This document shows, one piece after another, positions 9,324 to 17,080 of a stretch of 26,864 nt of DNA. The stretch is from CAZAKZ01 sp964485695 (lineage in GTDB: Bacteria > Planctomycetota > JAFGQW01): NCBI GenBank assembly GCA_964485695.1, contig CAZAKZ010000075.1, forward strand, positions 1 through 26,864. The letters run 5' to 3'. The notes beneath the pieces were generated by a model. That model saw only the letters and a program-made list of their open reading frames with translations, made no database searches and had not been told where the DNA came from. Numbering within the stretch: the first letter of the stretch is position 1; every line of letters begins with the position of its first letter. Position numbers and translations under genes: made by a program.

Positions 9324-9354
9324 CACGGTCCAACAGGGTCGAAATCAGACCGTG
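9324..9354 (-). promoter_or_regulatory. Hairpin in the presumed leader of the polysaccharide operon
   Basis: CACGGTC (9324-9330) pairs perfectly with GACCGTG (9348-9354) around a 17-nt loop. It lies between the minus-strand promoter candidate and the first gene, so it would be in the mRNA leader. No U-tract follows directly, so it is not a standard intrinsic terminator. A leader structure would fit an operon that encodes its own NusG-like antiterminator, but this is inference. Confidence 0.3.
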
Positions 9355-9421
9355 AGAGAGAGCCTTTTTTTGTCCCTGAACGCAGGAGTGTTCTTGTTTA
9401 CACCCCATCCACCCACGGAAA

Positions 9422-9449
9422 CATATATCTTTCGGACGCTTGAAATCAA
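9422..9449 (-). promoter_or_regulatory. Candidate sigma70-type promoter of the polysaccharide operon
   Basis: On the minus strand TTGATT (9449-9444) and TATATG (9427-9422) are separated by 16 bp. This resembles a -35/-10 pair and would give a leader of about 170 nt before the ATG at 9242. The match is only moderate and the region is AT-rich, so chance resemblance is possible. Confidence 0.35.
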
Positions 9450-9564
9450 ATTCAGGAAACCATGGTAGCCACGCCCAAGGAGGAGTCAAGACAAATAAAT
9501 GTTGAATTTGGATAACTTAATAGCCGAATTATCTGATCTCTATGTCTTTAATATTTTCCCCCAT

Positions 9565-9620
9565 TGAGGCGTGTTTATTTTTCCATATTTTCTGAGGCGT
9601 GTTTATTTTTCCATATTTTC
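9565..9620. repeat. Perfect tandem duplication of a 28-bp AT-rich unit
   Basis: The 28 bases at 9565-9592 are repeated without mismatch at 9593-9620. Each unit starts TGAGGCGTG and ends CCATATTTTC. The copies lie about 175-230 bp upstream of the secreted-protein ATG at 9795, so they may be a duplicated protein-binding site or duplicated promoter part (a TTGAGG-like and a TATTTT-like hexamer are 16 bp apart in the first copy). The exact identity suggests a recent slip duplication. Confidence 0.85.
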
Positions 9621-9794
9621 CGGATCCGGCCCTTTCAATCACGCACCCAATCGCTATCATATTGTGGAAATATTCTGGTGTGGAGAGAAAGGGTCGCCAC
9701 ATTCACATCTGAACAGGTTACCCCTGTACGGATGCCTCCAGACAAACACACATTGATCATATCCGGACTTTTTCGACAAGGAGAGACGGACATC

Positions 9795-12566
9795 ATGAGA
9801 ACACATGGGAAGATAACCCTATTCCTGGCGGCCATTGCGCTGCTGGGATTCCTGGCCGGGCCCGCCCTGGCCACGGACTACTTTGTCCGGCCGGACGGGA
9901 GCGATGCCAACACCGGCCTGGGGAACACCACGGCCCTGGCCTTCAAGACCATACAGAAGGCCATTGACACGGCATCCTCAGGCGACACGGTCTACGTCGC
10001 GTCCGGAACCTACGTGGAACAGCTCACCATCAAGGACAAGAGCCTCGACATCCGGGGCGGCATTGCCATGCCGGGCATTCCCGCCGGCACCACGGCCGTG
10101 GAGATGCCGGTCTCCCGGTCGCTGGACGTGACCAAGAAGGACGGCGTCGGCAATCAAGCGGATCCCCTGATCTGGTGCGAGGACACCACGCCGGCCACGG
10201 CCAGCGTCACCGTGAACCTCTATGACCTCAAGGTGGACGGCGAATCACGCTTCGTCCTCAGCACCAAGATCCAGTTCCTGGGCATCATGTTCAAGAACTG
10301 CACGGGGTCGGCGGTGCGTTGCCTGGTGGAGGACTTCCAGGAGAGCCCGCTGGGTGCGAACCCGGGCTGCCTGGGCATCACCATCGACGGCTCGAGCACC
10401 TACTTCAATGCCATCAACGTGACCATCTACGACTGCACCGTGCGCAACGTCCAGAAGGCGGGGATCGCGGTCTTCGAGGGCACCGCCCATATCCGGAACT
10501 GCAAGATCTTCGGGTACGGGCCCACGGCCGCCACGATCCAGTACGGCATCCAGTTCGGCCCGGGCTGCCCCGGGGCCACGGCCGGCTCCATCCACGGCAA
10601 CGTGGTGTCGGGCTTCGAGTACGGCAGCGCGAGCTACTCGGCGGCGGGCGTGGTCATCGTGGGCTGCACCGGCAGGCTGGACGCCAGCGCCAACAACGTC
10701 TCGGCCTGCGACGTGGGCTTCTACATCACGGGCAAGGCGCCGCTCATCGGCACCCACATCCTGAACTACAACACCGTCACCAACTACAAGTACGAGGGCA
10801 TCTTCACCGAGGCCGAGGGCACGGGCACCTACACCGGAAACCGGTTCATCGGCTCCCGGCCCGGCAGCGGCGCGGCGTGGGACGACGGCCCCGCCACCCC
10901 CCTGAAGAACCTCTGGAACGGCAACTTCTACTATGATGTCACGGTGCCCGGCGCCCGGCCGGTGCCCGGATACGCCGCCAACTCCGACGCCGCGGCCAAG
11001 CCGGCGCCGGTTCCCTTTGGCGCCGGCAACAACCTGTTCGCCTCGGCCCTGGACCCCAGGGGCATCGAGGCCGGGGATCTGAACGGCGACGGCAAGCTGG
11101 ACCTGGCCTGGGTGGACTACCTGGGCGACACCATCACGGTGCAGTACGGAAACGGCACCGGGGGCTGGGCCGGCGCCCAGGTCCTGATCATGCCGACCGG
11201 TTCCAAGCCCGTGGCCCTGGCCATTGGTGAACTGAACGGCGCCGCGGGCCTGGACCTGGCCGCGGTTTGCGAGAACGGCAAGATCGTCATTGCCCTGAAT
11301 AACGGCGGGCCGAGCCTCTACAACCGCTTCCCGCTCTTCCTGCCCAATGCCACTCTCACCGGCACCACCATGACCGGCAGCCAGAAGCCCTCGGACATTG
11401 CCGCGGGCGACGTGGACGGCTCCAGCAACGACGACCTGCTGGTGAGCATGGCCGGGAACTCCACCCTCGTGATCCCGGGCGGCGCCCGGCTCTTCAAGAA
11501 CTCGGGCACGGGCCTGGCCTACACCGGCTCCAATCCCTTCGGCGTCATCACCTCGTCCTACGGCTGTGACCTGGCCGACCTGGACGGCGACTCGGACCTG
11601 GACGCTGTGGTGGCCGACGCCGGCCTCACGAGCCCCACCACCACCCTGAACGTCAAGACCTACACCAACGTCCTGGGCCTCTTCTCGGCCGGGCCGGTGC
11701 TCACCTCCGGCAAGAGCCCGCGCGGGCTCACCTGCGCCGACCTGGACAAGGACGGCCTGTCCGAGATCGTGGTGGCCAACTACGGCAACCCGGCCGGCTT
11801 TGAGTTGGGCACGGTGAGCGTGTTCCAGAACCGGACCGCCGGCGGCGCCCCGACCTTTGCCGCGGCCGTGAACACCACCGCCGACTACGGCACCCTGAAC
11901 GTGGCCGTGGGGGATGCCTTCGGTGACGACGACGCCTGCGGCCACCTGGACGTGTGCGCCGTGAACTTCACCAACGGCAAGATCACGGTGCTCACGGACT
12001 GGCGGGCCCTGACCGGGGTGGGCGGCGCTTTCGGCGCCACCGGGAGCCTCACCGGCCCGACCAATCCCCTGGGCGGCATTGTCATGGGCGACCTGAACAA
12101 CGACTCGGCCGACGACCTGTTCGTCACCGATGTGGCCCCCGACAAGATCGTGCACTACCCCGGGGTGGTGGCCGGACTGCTGCGCTACTACGGCCACGGC
12201 TGCGCCGGCTACCTGGACCGCATCCCGGTCATCAGCGCCGAGGGCGGCGGACCCAACCAGCCGAACGTCCTGTTCGCCATTGCCCTGCGCAATGCCCGGC
12301 CCAGCTCCGGGGCCATGCTGGTGGGCTCCCTGATCAAGGTCAACCCGGTGCCCAAGGAGTGCGGCCTGCTGTTTGCCTTCGTGAACCTGATCCTGCCGAC
12401 CTTCACGAACGCGGCCGGCGAGGCCAAGTTCCCCATCACGGTGCCGGGTGCCCCGCCCCTGACCGGGATCAGCCTCTACTGGCAGTGGGGTGTGGTGGAC
12501 GCCAGCGGCAAGTTCCTGGGCTCCGTGGCCCTGTCCAACGGCATGGAGACCAAGATCGGCAACTGA
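9795..12566 (+). CDS. Secreted beta-helix / FG-GAP (VCBS-like) repeat protein with C-terminal module
   Basis: A 923-residue secreted protein. I start it at the ATG at 9795, which follows AGGAG at 11-nt spacing and opens a clear signal peptide ending GPALA-TDYFV (about residue 26). The frame extends 77 codons upstream without a plausible signal. Residues ~27-395 resemble right-handed parallel beta-helix proteins: DYFVRPDGSDANTG, then FKTIQKAID and many short Ile/Val/Asn-rich turns. Residues ~425-775 are FG-GAP repeats with the Ca-binding-like loop GDLNGDGKLDLAW and variants DLDGDSDLDAVVAD, DLDKDGLSEIVVAN and GDLNNDSADDLFVTD. The last ~127 residues (from YYGHGCAGYLD) form a separate module ending in an LTGISLYWQW-like strand; a related module closes the protease encoded next. 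The role may be surface adhesion or carbohydrate binding. A strong terminator follows. Confidence 0.88.
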   Translation: MRTHGKITLFLAAIALLGFLAGPALATDYFVRPDGSDANTGLGNTTALAFKTIQKAIDTASSGDTVYVASGTYVEQLTIKDKSLDIRGGIAMPGIPAGTTAVEMPVSRSLDVTKKDGVGNQADPLIWCEDTTPATASVTVNLYDLKVDGESRFVLSTKIQFLGIMFKNCTGSAVRCLVEDFQESPLGANPGCLGITIDGSSTYFNAINVTIYDCTVRNVQKAGIAVFEGTAHIRNCKIFGYGPTAATIQYGIQFGPGCPGATAGSIHGNVVSGFEYGSASYSAAGVVIVGCTGRLDASANNVSACDVGFYITGKAPLIGTHILNYNTVTNYKYEGIFTEAEGTGTYTGNRFIGSRPGSGAAWDDGPATPLKNLWNGNFYYDVTVPGARPVPGYAANSDAAAKPAPVPFGAGNNLFASALDPRGIEAGDLNGDGKLDLAWVDYLGDTITVQYGNGTGGWAGAQVLIMPTGSKPVALAIGELNGAAGLDLAAVCENGKIVIALNNGGPSLYNRFPLFLPNATLTGTTMTGSQKPSDIAAGDVDGSSNDDLLVSMAGNSTLVIPGGARLFKNSGTGLAYTGSNPFGVITSSYGCDLADLDGDSDLDAVVADAGLTSPTTTLNVKTYTNVLGLFSAGPVLTSGKSPRGLTCADLDKDGLSEIVVANYGNPAGFELGTVSVFQNRTAGGAPTFAAAVNTTADYGTLNVAVGDAFGDDDACGHLDVCAVNFTNGKITVLTDWRALTGVGGAFGATGSLTGPTNPLGGIVMGDLNNDSADDLFVTDVAPDKIVHYPGVVAGLLRYYGHGCAGYLDRIPVISAEGGGPNQPNVLFAIALRNARPSSGAMLVGSLIKVNPVPKECGLLFAFVNLILPTFTNAAGEAKFPITVPGAPPLTGISLYWQWGVVDASGKFLGSVALSNGMETKIGN

Positions 12567-12582
12567 CCTTTACCTGACTTTT

Positions 12583-12618
12583 AAAAACACCCGGGTTCAC
12601 CACCCGGGTGTTTTTTTT
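12583..12618 (+). terminator. Strong intrinsic terminator
   Basis: AAAAACACCCGGG (12583-12595) pairs perfectly with CCCGGGTGTTTTT (12603-12615) around a 7-nt loop, and the T run continues to 12618. This 13-bp stem with flanking A and T tracts is a textbook Rho-independent terminator. It separates the FG-GAP gene from the protease gene 39 bp further on, so the latter needs its own promoter or readthrough. The A/T tracts make it potentially bidirectional. Confidence 0.95.
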
Positions 12619-12656
12619 ATACTGGGATCAACATTCTTTTGCGAAGGAGAGCTCCC

Positions 12657-14651
12657 ATGGTCCGATTTCTGCCCCTCTTGTTCGTGTGCGCCTCCCTGCC
12701 GGCCCAGATGCAGGTTTCGGTGTGGTACGCCCCGGCTGACGCCGTGGTCTCTCCCCGGTTCACCTGGCCCCTGCCCCGGGACGCGGCCGACATCGATGCC
12801 CACATCCTGGCCGTGCGCCGGGCCTACGCCGAGGCCTTCACCCGCTCGTGCATGGAGCCGTTCTGCAAGCGCGTGCAGGCCCTGGGGGCGCGGGTGGACC
12901 ACGCCTCGGTGTACGCGCCGGCGGCCGTGGTGTCCGGCAGCCCGGAGGCCATCGCTCGCGTGGCGGCCCTGCCCGAGGTGCGCTACCTGGCCCCGAGCTT
13001 GACATACAGGCCGGAACAGGACAGCTCGCGCAGGACCGTGCGCGCCGACGCCGTGGCCCGGCTGAGCGGCCTGCCGGGGCCGGTCACGGGCAAGGGGGTG
13101 AAGGCGTGCGTGCTGGAGGCCCAGAGCGTGCAGCAGGCCAATCCCTACACCGTGAAGGGGGTGCTCTACTACCAGACCCCGCCGGCGGTGCCCTATGGCC
13201 GGCACCCCACGGCCGTGGCCGGCATCATCGCCGGGCAGCACACGCAGTACCGGGGCCAGGCGCCGGGCGTGACCTTGCTCAACGCCAACGCCGGCAGCTT
13301 CACCGAGGCCAATATCCTGGCCGCCACGGACTGGGCCGTGAAGCAGGGCGCCAACACCATCAACGCCAGCTTCGGAATGAATACCAACGGGGCGCTGGCC
13401 CTCATGGACCGCTACTTCGACCACGTGGTGCGGAACCTGAACGTCAACTTCATCAAGGGCGCCGGCAACAACGGCACCCGGGTCGGGTACGTGGTGAGCC
13501 CGGGCCTGGGCTACAACTCCATCACCGTGGGCAACAGCCGGGACCAGAAGACGCCGCACTGGTGGGACGACGACGTGAATCCCACCTCGGGCTACCTCGA
13601 TCCTGTCACCGGCCACCCCAAGCCCGAGATCGTGGCCCCGGGCACCAACCTCACCGGCAACCTGCACACCTCGCCCTGGATCGGCTTCATCGGCACGGGC
13701 GGCAGCTACGCCGGCCCCCAGGGCAATGCCGCGGCCGCCCTCCTCATGGAGCGGGACCCGCAGCTCAAGCTCTGGCCCGAGGCCATCCGGGCCGTGCTCC
13801 TGGCCACGGCCTGGCACAAGATCGACAAGCCCCTGGTGGGAGACCGCGACGGCTGCGGCCAGCTCCACGCCCTGGCCGCCGATGCCGTGGTGCGCGACGG
13901 CAAGAACCGGCTCCGCTACGGCAACCTCACCCTGAAGTCCTTCGACGCCCAGGGGAACCTGGACATCCCGCTCCCGGTCCAGGCCTGGAGCGAGGTCCGG
14001 GCCGTGGTGTCCTGGACCTCGAATCCGTCCACGACGTATCCCTACCCCAGTGATCCCCTGGAGATGGACCTGGATCTCCAGGTTCTGGACCCTTCACGCA
14101 AGCCCGTGGCCTCGGCCACGGACCGCAAGCGCGCCTTCGAGATCGTGCGGTTCATGCCGTCGATTGCGGGCACCTACACCTTCCGGCTCCAGAAGATCCG
14201 GTTCGACGGCGCCCAGGAGCCCTACGGCCTGGCCCTGACCCAGATCCACGACACGGCCGCAGCCTGGATATCCGGGCCGGCCACCCTTCCCGTGGGCAAG
14301 AAGTCCATGTTCACCCTGAACGATCCCTATCACCCGGGGCAATCGTACGCAGCCGGGGCCTCTTTGAGCGGCGGGGGCTTTTCGCAGGCCTTCCTGGCCG
14401 GGACGCTACCCGTGCCCCTGGTGCCGGACAGCCTCTTCTTCACGATTCTCGCTCACGGCGGCGGCGGGGTCTTCCACGGCTACCAGGGCACTCTCGACAC
14501 CCAGGGCAAGGCAACCCTCGAGGTGAGGGTGCCCGGCGTGCCCGCGCTGGCGGGCCTCACCCTGACCCAGGCGGGCCTGATCCTGGACGCCCGGGCCCCC
14601 GGGGGCACGGCGGGCGTCACCCCGGTGCTGACGGGAAAGGTGGTTCCTTGA
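12657..14651 (+). CDS. Secreted subtilisin-like (S8) protease with altered catalytic Asp
   Basis: A 664-residue exported serine-protease-like protein. The ATG at 12657 follows AAGGAG at 7-nt spacing and opens the signal peptide MVRFLPLLFVCASLPAQ. Residues ~50-120 look like an inhibitor-I9 type propeptide. In the peptidase domain the His motif is GRHPTAVAGIIAG (H183), the oxyanion Asn is in KGAGNNG (N271) and the Ser motif is GTGGSYAGPQGNAAAAL (S350). Where the catalytic Asp (V-x-D-T/S-G) is expected, the sequence reads KACVLEAQS, so glutamate 154 seems to replace Asp. A beta-rich domain (~420-530) and a C-terminal module (~540-664) follow; the latter resembles the one ending the FG-GAP protein. 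The stop overlaps the radical SAM start by 4 bp. The fold is sure; activity is uncertain because of the Asp-to-Glu change. Confidence 0.87.
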   Translation: MVRFLPLLFVCASLPAQMQVSVWYAPADAVVSPRFTWPLPRDAADIDAHILAVRRAYAEAFTRSCMEPFCKRVQALGARVDHASVYAPAAVVSGSPEAIARVAALPEVRYLAPSLTYRPEQDSSRRTVRADAVARLSGLPGPVTGKGVKACVLEAQSVQQANPYTVKGVLYYQTPPAVPYGRHPTAVAGIIAGQHTQYRGQAPGVTLLNANAGSFTEANILAATDWAVKQGANTINASFGMNTNGALALMDRYFDHVVRNLNVNFIKGAGNNGTRVGYVVSPGLGYNSITVGNSRDQKTPHWWDDDVNPTSGYLDPVTGHPKPEIVAPGTNLTGNLHTSPWIGFIGTGGSYAGPQGNAAAALLMERDPQLKLWPEAIRAVLLATAWHKIDKPLVGDRDGCGQLHALAADAVVRDGKNRLRYGNLTLKSFDAQGNLDIPLPVQAWSEVRAVVSWTSNPSTTYPYPSDPLEMDLDLQVLDPSRKPVASATDRKRAFEIVRFMPSIAGTYTFRLQKIRFDGAQEPYGLALTQIHDTAAAWISGPATLPVGKKSMFTLNDPYHPGQSYAAGASLSGGGFSQAFLAGTLPVPLVPDSLFFTILAHGGGGVFHGYQGTLDTQGKATLEVRVPGVPALAGLTLTQAGLILDARAPGGTAGVTPVLTGKVVP

Positions 14652-15862
14652 CCCTGGAACGCCCCCGAAAGCCGCTCGACTCCATCCTGGTGAAGCCGGC
14701 CGGGCCGGACTGCAACCTGGCGTGCGAATACTGCTTCTACCTCGGGAAAACCGACCTCTTCCCGGGTCCGGCCCCCCACCGCATGTCCAAGGAGGTGCTC
14801 TCGGCCCTGATGGAGGGGGCCTTCCAGGGGAGCAGTCCTGGGGTGAGCTTTGCCTGGCAGGGGGGCGAGCCGACGTTATTGGGGCTCGAGTTCTTCGAGG
14901 AGGCCGTGCGCCTGGAGAAGCGCTTCGGCCGGGGCCGCACCGTGGCCAACGGCCTCCAGACCAACGGGCTCCTCCTGGACCGGGACTGGGCGCGGTTCCT
15001 GCGGAAATACGACTTTTTGGTCGGCCTCTCCCTGGACGGCCCGGATCACGTCCACGACCGCTACCGCCGGGATCGGAGCGGCCGGGGATCACACGCCCGG
15101 GTGGTGGACCGGGCCCAGATGCTCCTGGACGAGGACGTGGCCGTGAACGCCCTGGCCGTGGTGAATGACGACTCGGTGCGCTTTCCGGACGAGACCTACG
15201 CCTTCCTGAAGGACCTGGGGCTGACCTACATGCAGTTCATCCCCGTGGTAGAGGCCGATCCAGCCCCTTTTTCCGTGCCCCCCGAGGCCTACGGCGAGTT
15301 CCTGTGCCGGATCTTCGACCTGTGGTACGGCGACATCCGCGATCTCACGCCCGGAACCTTCGTGCGGTTCTTCGAGTCGGTGTTTCACGCCTACGTGGGG
15401 CTGAAGCCCCCGGAATGCACCCTGCTGCCCGCGTGCGGGGAATACGTGGTGGTGGAGCACACCGGCGAGGTGTTCTCGTGCGACTTCTTCGTGGAGACCC
15501 CGTGGCGCCTGGGAAACGTCCTGGAGGACCGCCTCGAGGACCTGCTGAACGCCCCGCGCCAGGCAAAGTTCGGCGCGCAGAAGGCGGCCCTGCCCGGAGC
15601 GTGCCTCACGTGCCGCTGGCGCCCGGTGTGTCAGGGCGGCTGCGTCAAGGACCGGATCCGCGTGGCCGACACCCGGGGCGAGAACTACTTCTGCGCCGCC
15701 TTCAAGCGCTTCTTCGCCCACGCCGACAGCCGCCTGCGCACCCTGGCCGAGGCCTGGACAAAGCGGGAAGCCAGGCGGACCGACCCCGGGCCGGTGGGCC
15801 GGAACGATCCCTGCCCCTGCGGAAGCGGGCGCAAGTTCAAGAAGTGCTGCGGAAACACGTGA
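14648..15862 (+). CDS. Radical SAM/SPASM enzyme, anSME-like, with C-terminal SEC-C motif
   Basis: A 404-residue radical SAM protein. The TTG start overlaps the protease stop (TTGA), so translation is probably coupled. The [4Fe-4S] motif is C22-NLA-C26-EY-C29, followed by FAWQGGEPTLLG, the glycine-rich SAM segment, and VGLSLDGP. The C-terminal SPASM region has cysteines in ACGEYVVVEHTGEVFSCDFF and CLTCRWRPVCQGGC, placing it with anaerobic sulfatase-maturating enzymes (anSME), which oxidise a Cys or Ser of sulfatases to formylglycine. Residues 385-404 add a SEC-C zinc motif (RNDPCPCGSGRKFKKCC). No sulfatase gene is seen here, and I found no C/S-x-P/A-x-R site in the adjacent secreted proteins, so the substrate is open. 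A nearly identical SEC-C tail fragment lies at 17136-17240. Confidence 0.9.
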   Translation: MTLERPRKPLDSILVKPAGPDCNLACEYCFYLGKTDLFPGPAPHRMSKEVLSALMEGAFQGSSPGVSFAWQGGEPTLLGLEFFEEAVRLEKRFGRGRTVANGLQTNGLLLDRDWARFLRKYDFLVGLSLDGPDHVHDRYRRDRSGRGSHARVVDRAQMLLDEDVAVNALAVVNDDSVRFPDETYAFLKDLGLTYMQFIPVVEADPAPFSVPPEAYGEFLCRIFDLWYGDIRDLTPGTFVRFFESVFHAYVGLKPPECTLLPACGEYVVVEHTGEVFSCDFFVETPWRLGNVLEDRLEDLLNAPRQAKFGAQKAALPGACLTCRWRPVCQGGCVKDRIRVADTRGENYFCAAFKRFFAHADSRLRTLAEAWTKREARRTDPGPVGRNDPCPCGSGRKFKKCCGNT

Positions 15863-15973
15863 GCCGTGCCCCACGCCCCCGGGATGTCCTGTTTCAGGAA
15901 TCACTCGTGGATCGAGGAGACGTGAACCGGTTTTGCTCTTCCGACAGGAACCTCCGCTTGGACAGGATTGCAT

Positions 15974-16002
15974 TTGGCAACTGAGGATGGAACTGTCATA
16001 AT
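15974..16002 (+). promoter_or_regulatory. Sigma70-type promoter of the PIN toxin-antitoxin pair
   Basis: TTGGCA (15974-15979) and CATAAT (15997-16002) each differ by one base from the consensus and are exactly 17 bp apart. Transcription would start near 16009, about 43 nt before the ATG at 16052. This supports that ATG over the longer open frame beginning at 15968, which would start inside the promoter. Confidence 0.7.
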
Positions 16003-16051
16003 TGAGGATAATCACGAGATTCCAGCCGAAAAAGAGCAGGAGTACCGAGTG

Positions 16052-16354
16052 ATGTCCACGCAAGAAATCCCGGATACACTGCGAGATCGTATCGCTCCCG
16101 TGCTGGCGCTCCTCAGAAAGTTGAAGCTCGCATTCTCCTTGAACGAGCAGTCCGGGGGTGGCATGACCATCGAGATCGGGCCCGAAAACGGCCGATCCGG
16201 GGACGAACGCACGCCCGGTGGTGGAGAACCGAAGACCGTCCTGGAGCTGGCTGACGAGTACGTTCGCGGTCTTTCCGATTCGGAGAGGCATAGGCTCCCA
16301 TCGGACGAGGCCGACCAGCACGACCACTACCTCTACGGGACGCCGAAGAAGTGA
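16052..16354 (+). CDS. Putative antitoxin partner of PIN-domain toxin
   Basis: A 100-residue protein with no DNA-binding domain I recognise. The ATG at 16052 follows AGGAG with 9-nt spacing. The N-terminal half has a helical stretch DTLRDRIAPVLALLRKLKL. A glycine-rich middle follows, and the C-terminal half runs TVLELADEYVRGLSDSERHRLPSDEA and ends HDHYLYGTPKK. That C-terminal pattern is familiar from small proteins encoded directly upstream of PIN toxins and probably wraps the toxin. The stop overlaps the toxin GTG by 4 bp, the coupling typical of vapBC-type operons. Its role as antitoxin is inferred from position, size and overlap, not from a named family. Base composition is lower in GC than the neighbours, as for a mobile cassette. 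Confidence 0.7.
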   Translation: MSTQEIPDTLRDRIAPVLALLRKLKLAFSLNEQSGGGMTIEIGPENGRSGDERTPGGGEPKTVLELADEYVRGLSDSERHRLPSDEADQHDHYLYGTPKK

Positions 16355-16770
16355 AAGCGATCTTCGCTGATACGTTCTACTGGCTAGCACTGACGAATCC
16401 GGTGGACGCTTTCCACGAACGAGCCAGGGAAATTGCGGCCTCCCTCCCTGAAACGCCCATAGTGACGACCGACGAAGTCCTGACCGAGTTCCTAACGCGT
16501 CGCGGCAGTTCCGGACCCTACCATCGAGCTCGAGCCGCCATGTTCGTTCGTGAACTGCTCGAGCACCCGACCGTGCTGGTCCGTCAGCAGAGTCGCGACT
16601 CCTTCCTGGTAGGACTCGAATTCTACGAAGCGCGTCCGGACAAGAGCTACAGCCTCACGGATTGCATCTCCATGGCCGTAATGCAGGAGGAGAGAATGAC
16701 GGACGCGCTCACCGGCGACAACCATTTCGCCCAGGAAGGATTCAACCTGCTCTTTCAGAAGGACGGGTGA
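16351..16770 (+). CDS. PIN-domain toxin (VapC-like ribonuclease)
   Basis: A 139-residue PIN-domain protein, the expected size for VapC-type toxins that cut tRNA or other RNA in a Mg-dependent way. The acidic metal-binding residues are visible: D7 in AIFADTFYWLAL, E46 in TTDEVLTEFL, D104 in YSLTDCISMAVM and D123 in ALTGDNHF. The YSLTDCIS motif and the terminal HFAQEGFNLLF strand are typical of the family. The GTG start overlaps the partner gene's stop (GTGA), so the toxin is likely translated only after the partner. I do not name the RNA target. Two small hairpins follow the stop, which may end the transcript. Confidence 0.9.
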   Translation: MKAIFADTFYWLALTNPVDAFHERAREIAASLPETPIVTTDEVLTEFLTRRGSSGPYHRARAAMFVRELLEHPTVLVRQQSRDSFLVGLEFYEARPDKSYSLTDCISMAVMQEERMTDALTGDNHFAQEGFNLLFQKDG

Positions 16771-16793
16771 TCCGGCCGGTCGGGATCACTGTC

Positions 16794-16831
16794 CTTTCGC
16801 ATATCGCGAAAGTACATTCGCTTTTTGCGAA
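16794..16831 (+). terminator. Pair of small hairpins after the PIN toxin gene
   Basis: CTTTCGC (16794-16800) pairs with GCGAAAG (16806-16812), and TTCGC (16817-16821) pairs with GCGAA (16827-16831) around five Ts. Both lie within 60 bp of the toxin stop. Neither has a proper T run after it, so termination is only a suggestion; the arms TTTCGC/GCGAAA also make a repeated sequence pattern. Confidence 0.35.
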
Positions 16832-16916
16832 AAACACGAAGGGCCTCTGCCCTGACTCCATTTCCGGCAGAAGTCCCGCGCGGGTCGGGCGTGGGAGGAA
16901 TGGAGAGAAAGGCCGC

Positions 16917-17004
16917 GACTGGGGATTCGCCGTGGAGGAGGATGACATGGGTCTGGCGGCGTGAGGCGCCCCACGGCCCATTTCTGGTCATTCATCAGGC
17001 GTGG
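16917..17004 (+). pseudogene. 3' remnant of a paralogue of the 17481-18629 gene
   Basis: Bases 16917-16964 read DWGFAVEEDDMGLAA and a stop, nearly the same as the end of the protein encoded at 17481-18629 (DWGFAVEEEDLGLAA and stop, 18582-18629). The following 16973-17004 also resembles 18744-18775, the right arm of the palindrome downstream of the intact gene (26 of 32 bases by eye). The rest of the gene is missing upstream, where the PIN pair now stands. It is the tail of a lost second copy together with its downstream spacer. Confidence 0.8.
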
Positions 17005-17080
17005 ACTCCGAAGTGTGAGCCCGGATTCTTGATCCCTGGTACGAGACGTCCCGCTCCCGGAAAAACTCGGAGATGCCGCC

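Larger units (their letters stand above)
9243..9794. other. Intergenic region between divergent operons
   Basis: No gene is supported in these 552 bp. The stretch is much more AT-rich than the flanks, especially 9480-9620, and must hold the promoters of both the minus-strand polysaccharide operon and the plus-strand secreted-protein gene at 9795. It contains a hairpin at 9324-9354, a minus-strand promoter candidate at 9422-9449 and a perfect tandem duplication at 9565-9620, listed separately. The open frame reaching upstream of 9795 on the plus strand is unlikely to be translated, because the signal peptide starts at the internal ATG. Confidence 0.7.

Noticed and set aside
10245..12197. A 650-codon open frame on the minus strand opposite the FG-GAP gene
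   Set aside because: Its product is dominated by Val/Ala/Gly/His/Arg with no domain, as expected from the antisense of a GC-rich gene. The plus-strand frame has a signal peptide, repeats and an RBS.
15089..16390. A 433-codon minus-strand frame across the radical SAM and antitoxin genes
   Set aside because: It overlaps the radical SAM gene, whose CxxxCxxC and SPASM cysteines are unmistakable, and has no recognisable domain.
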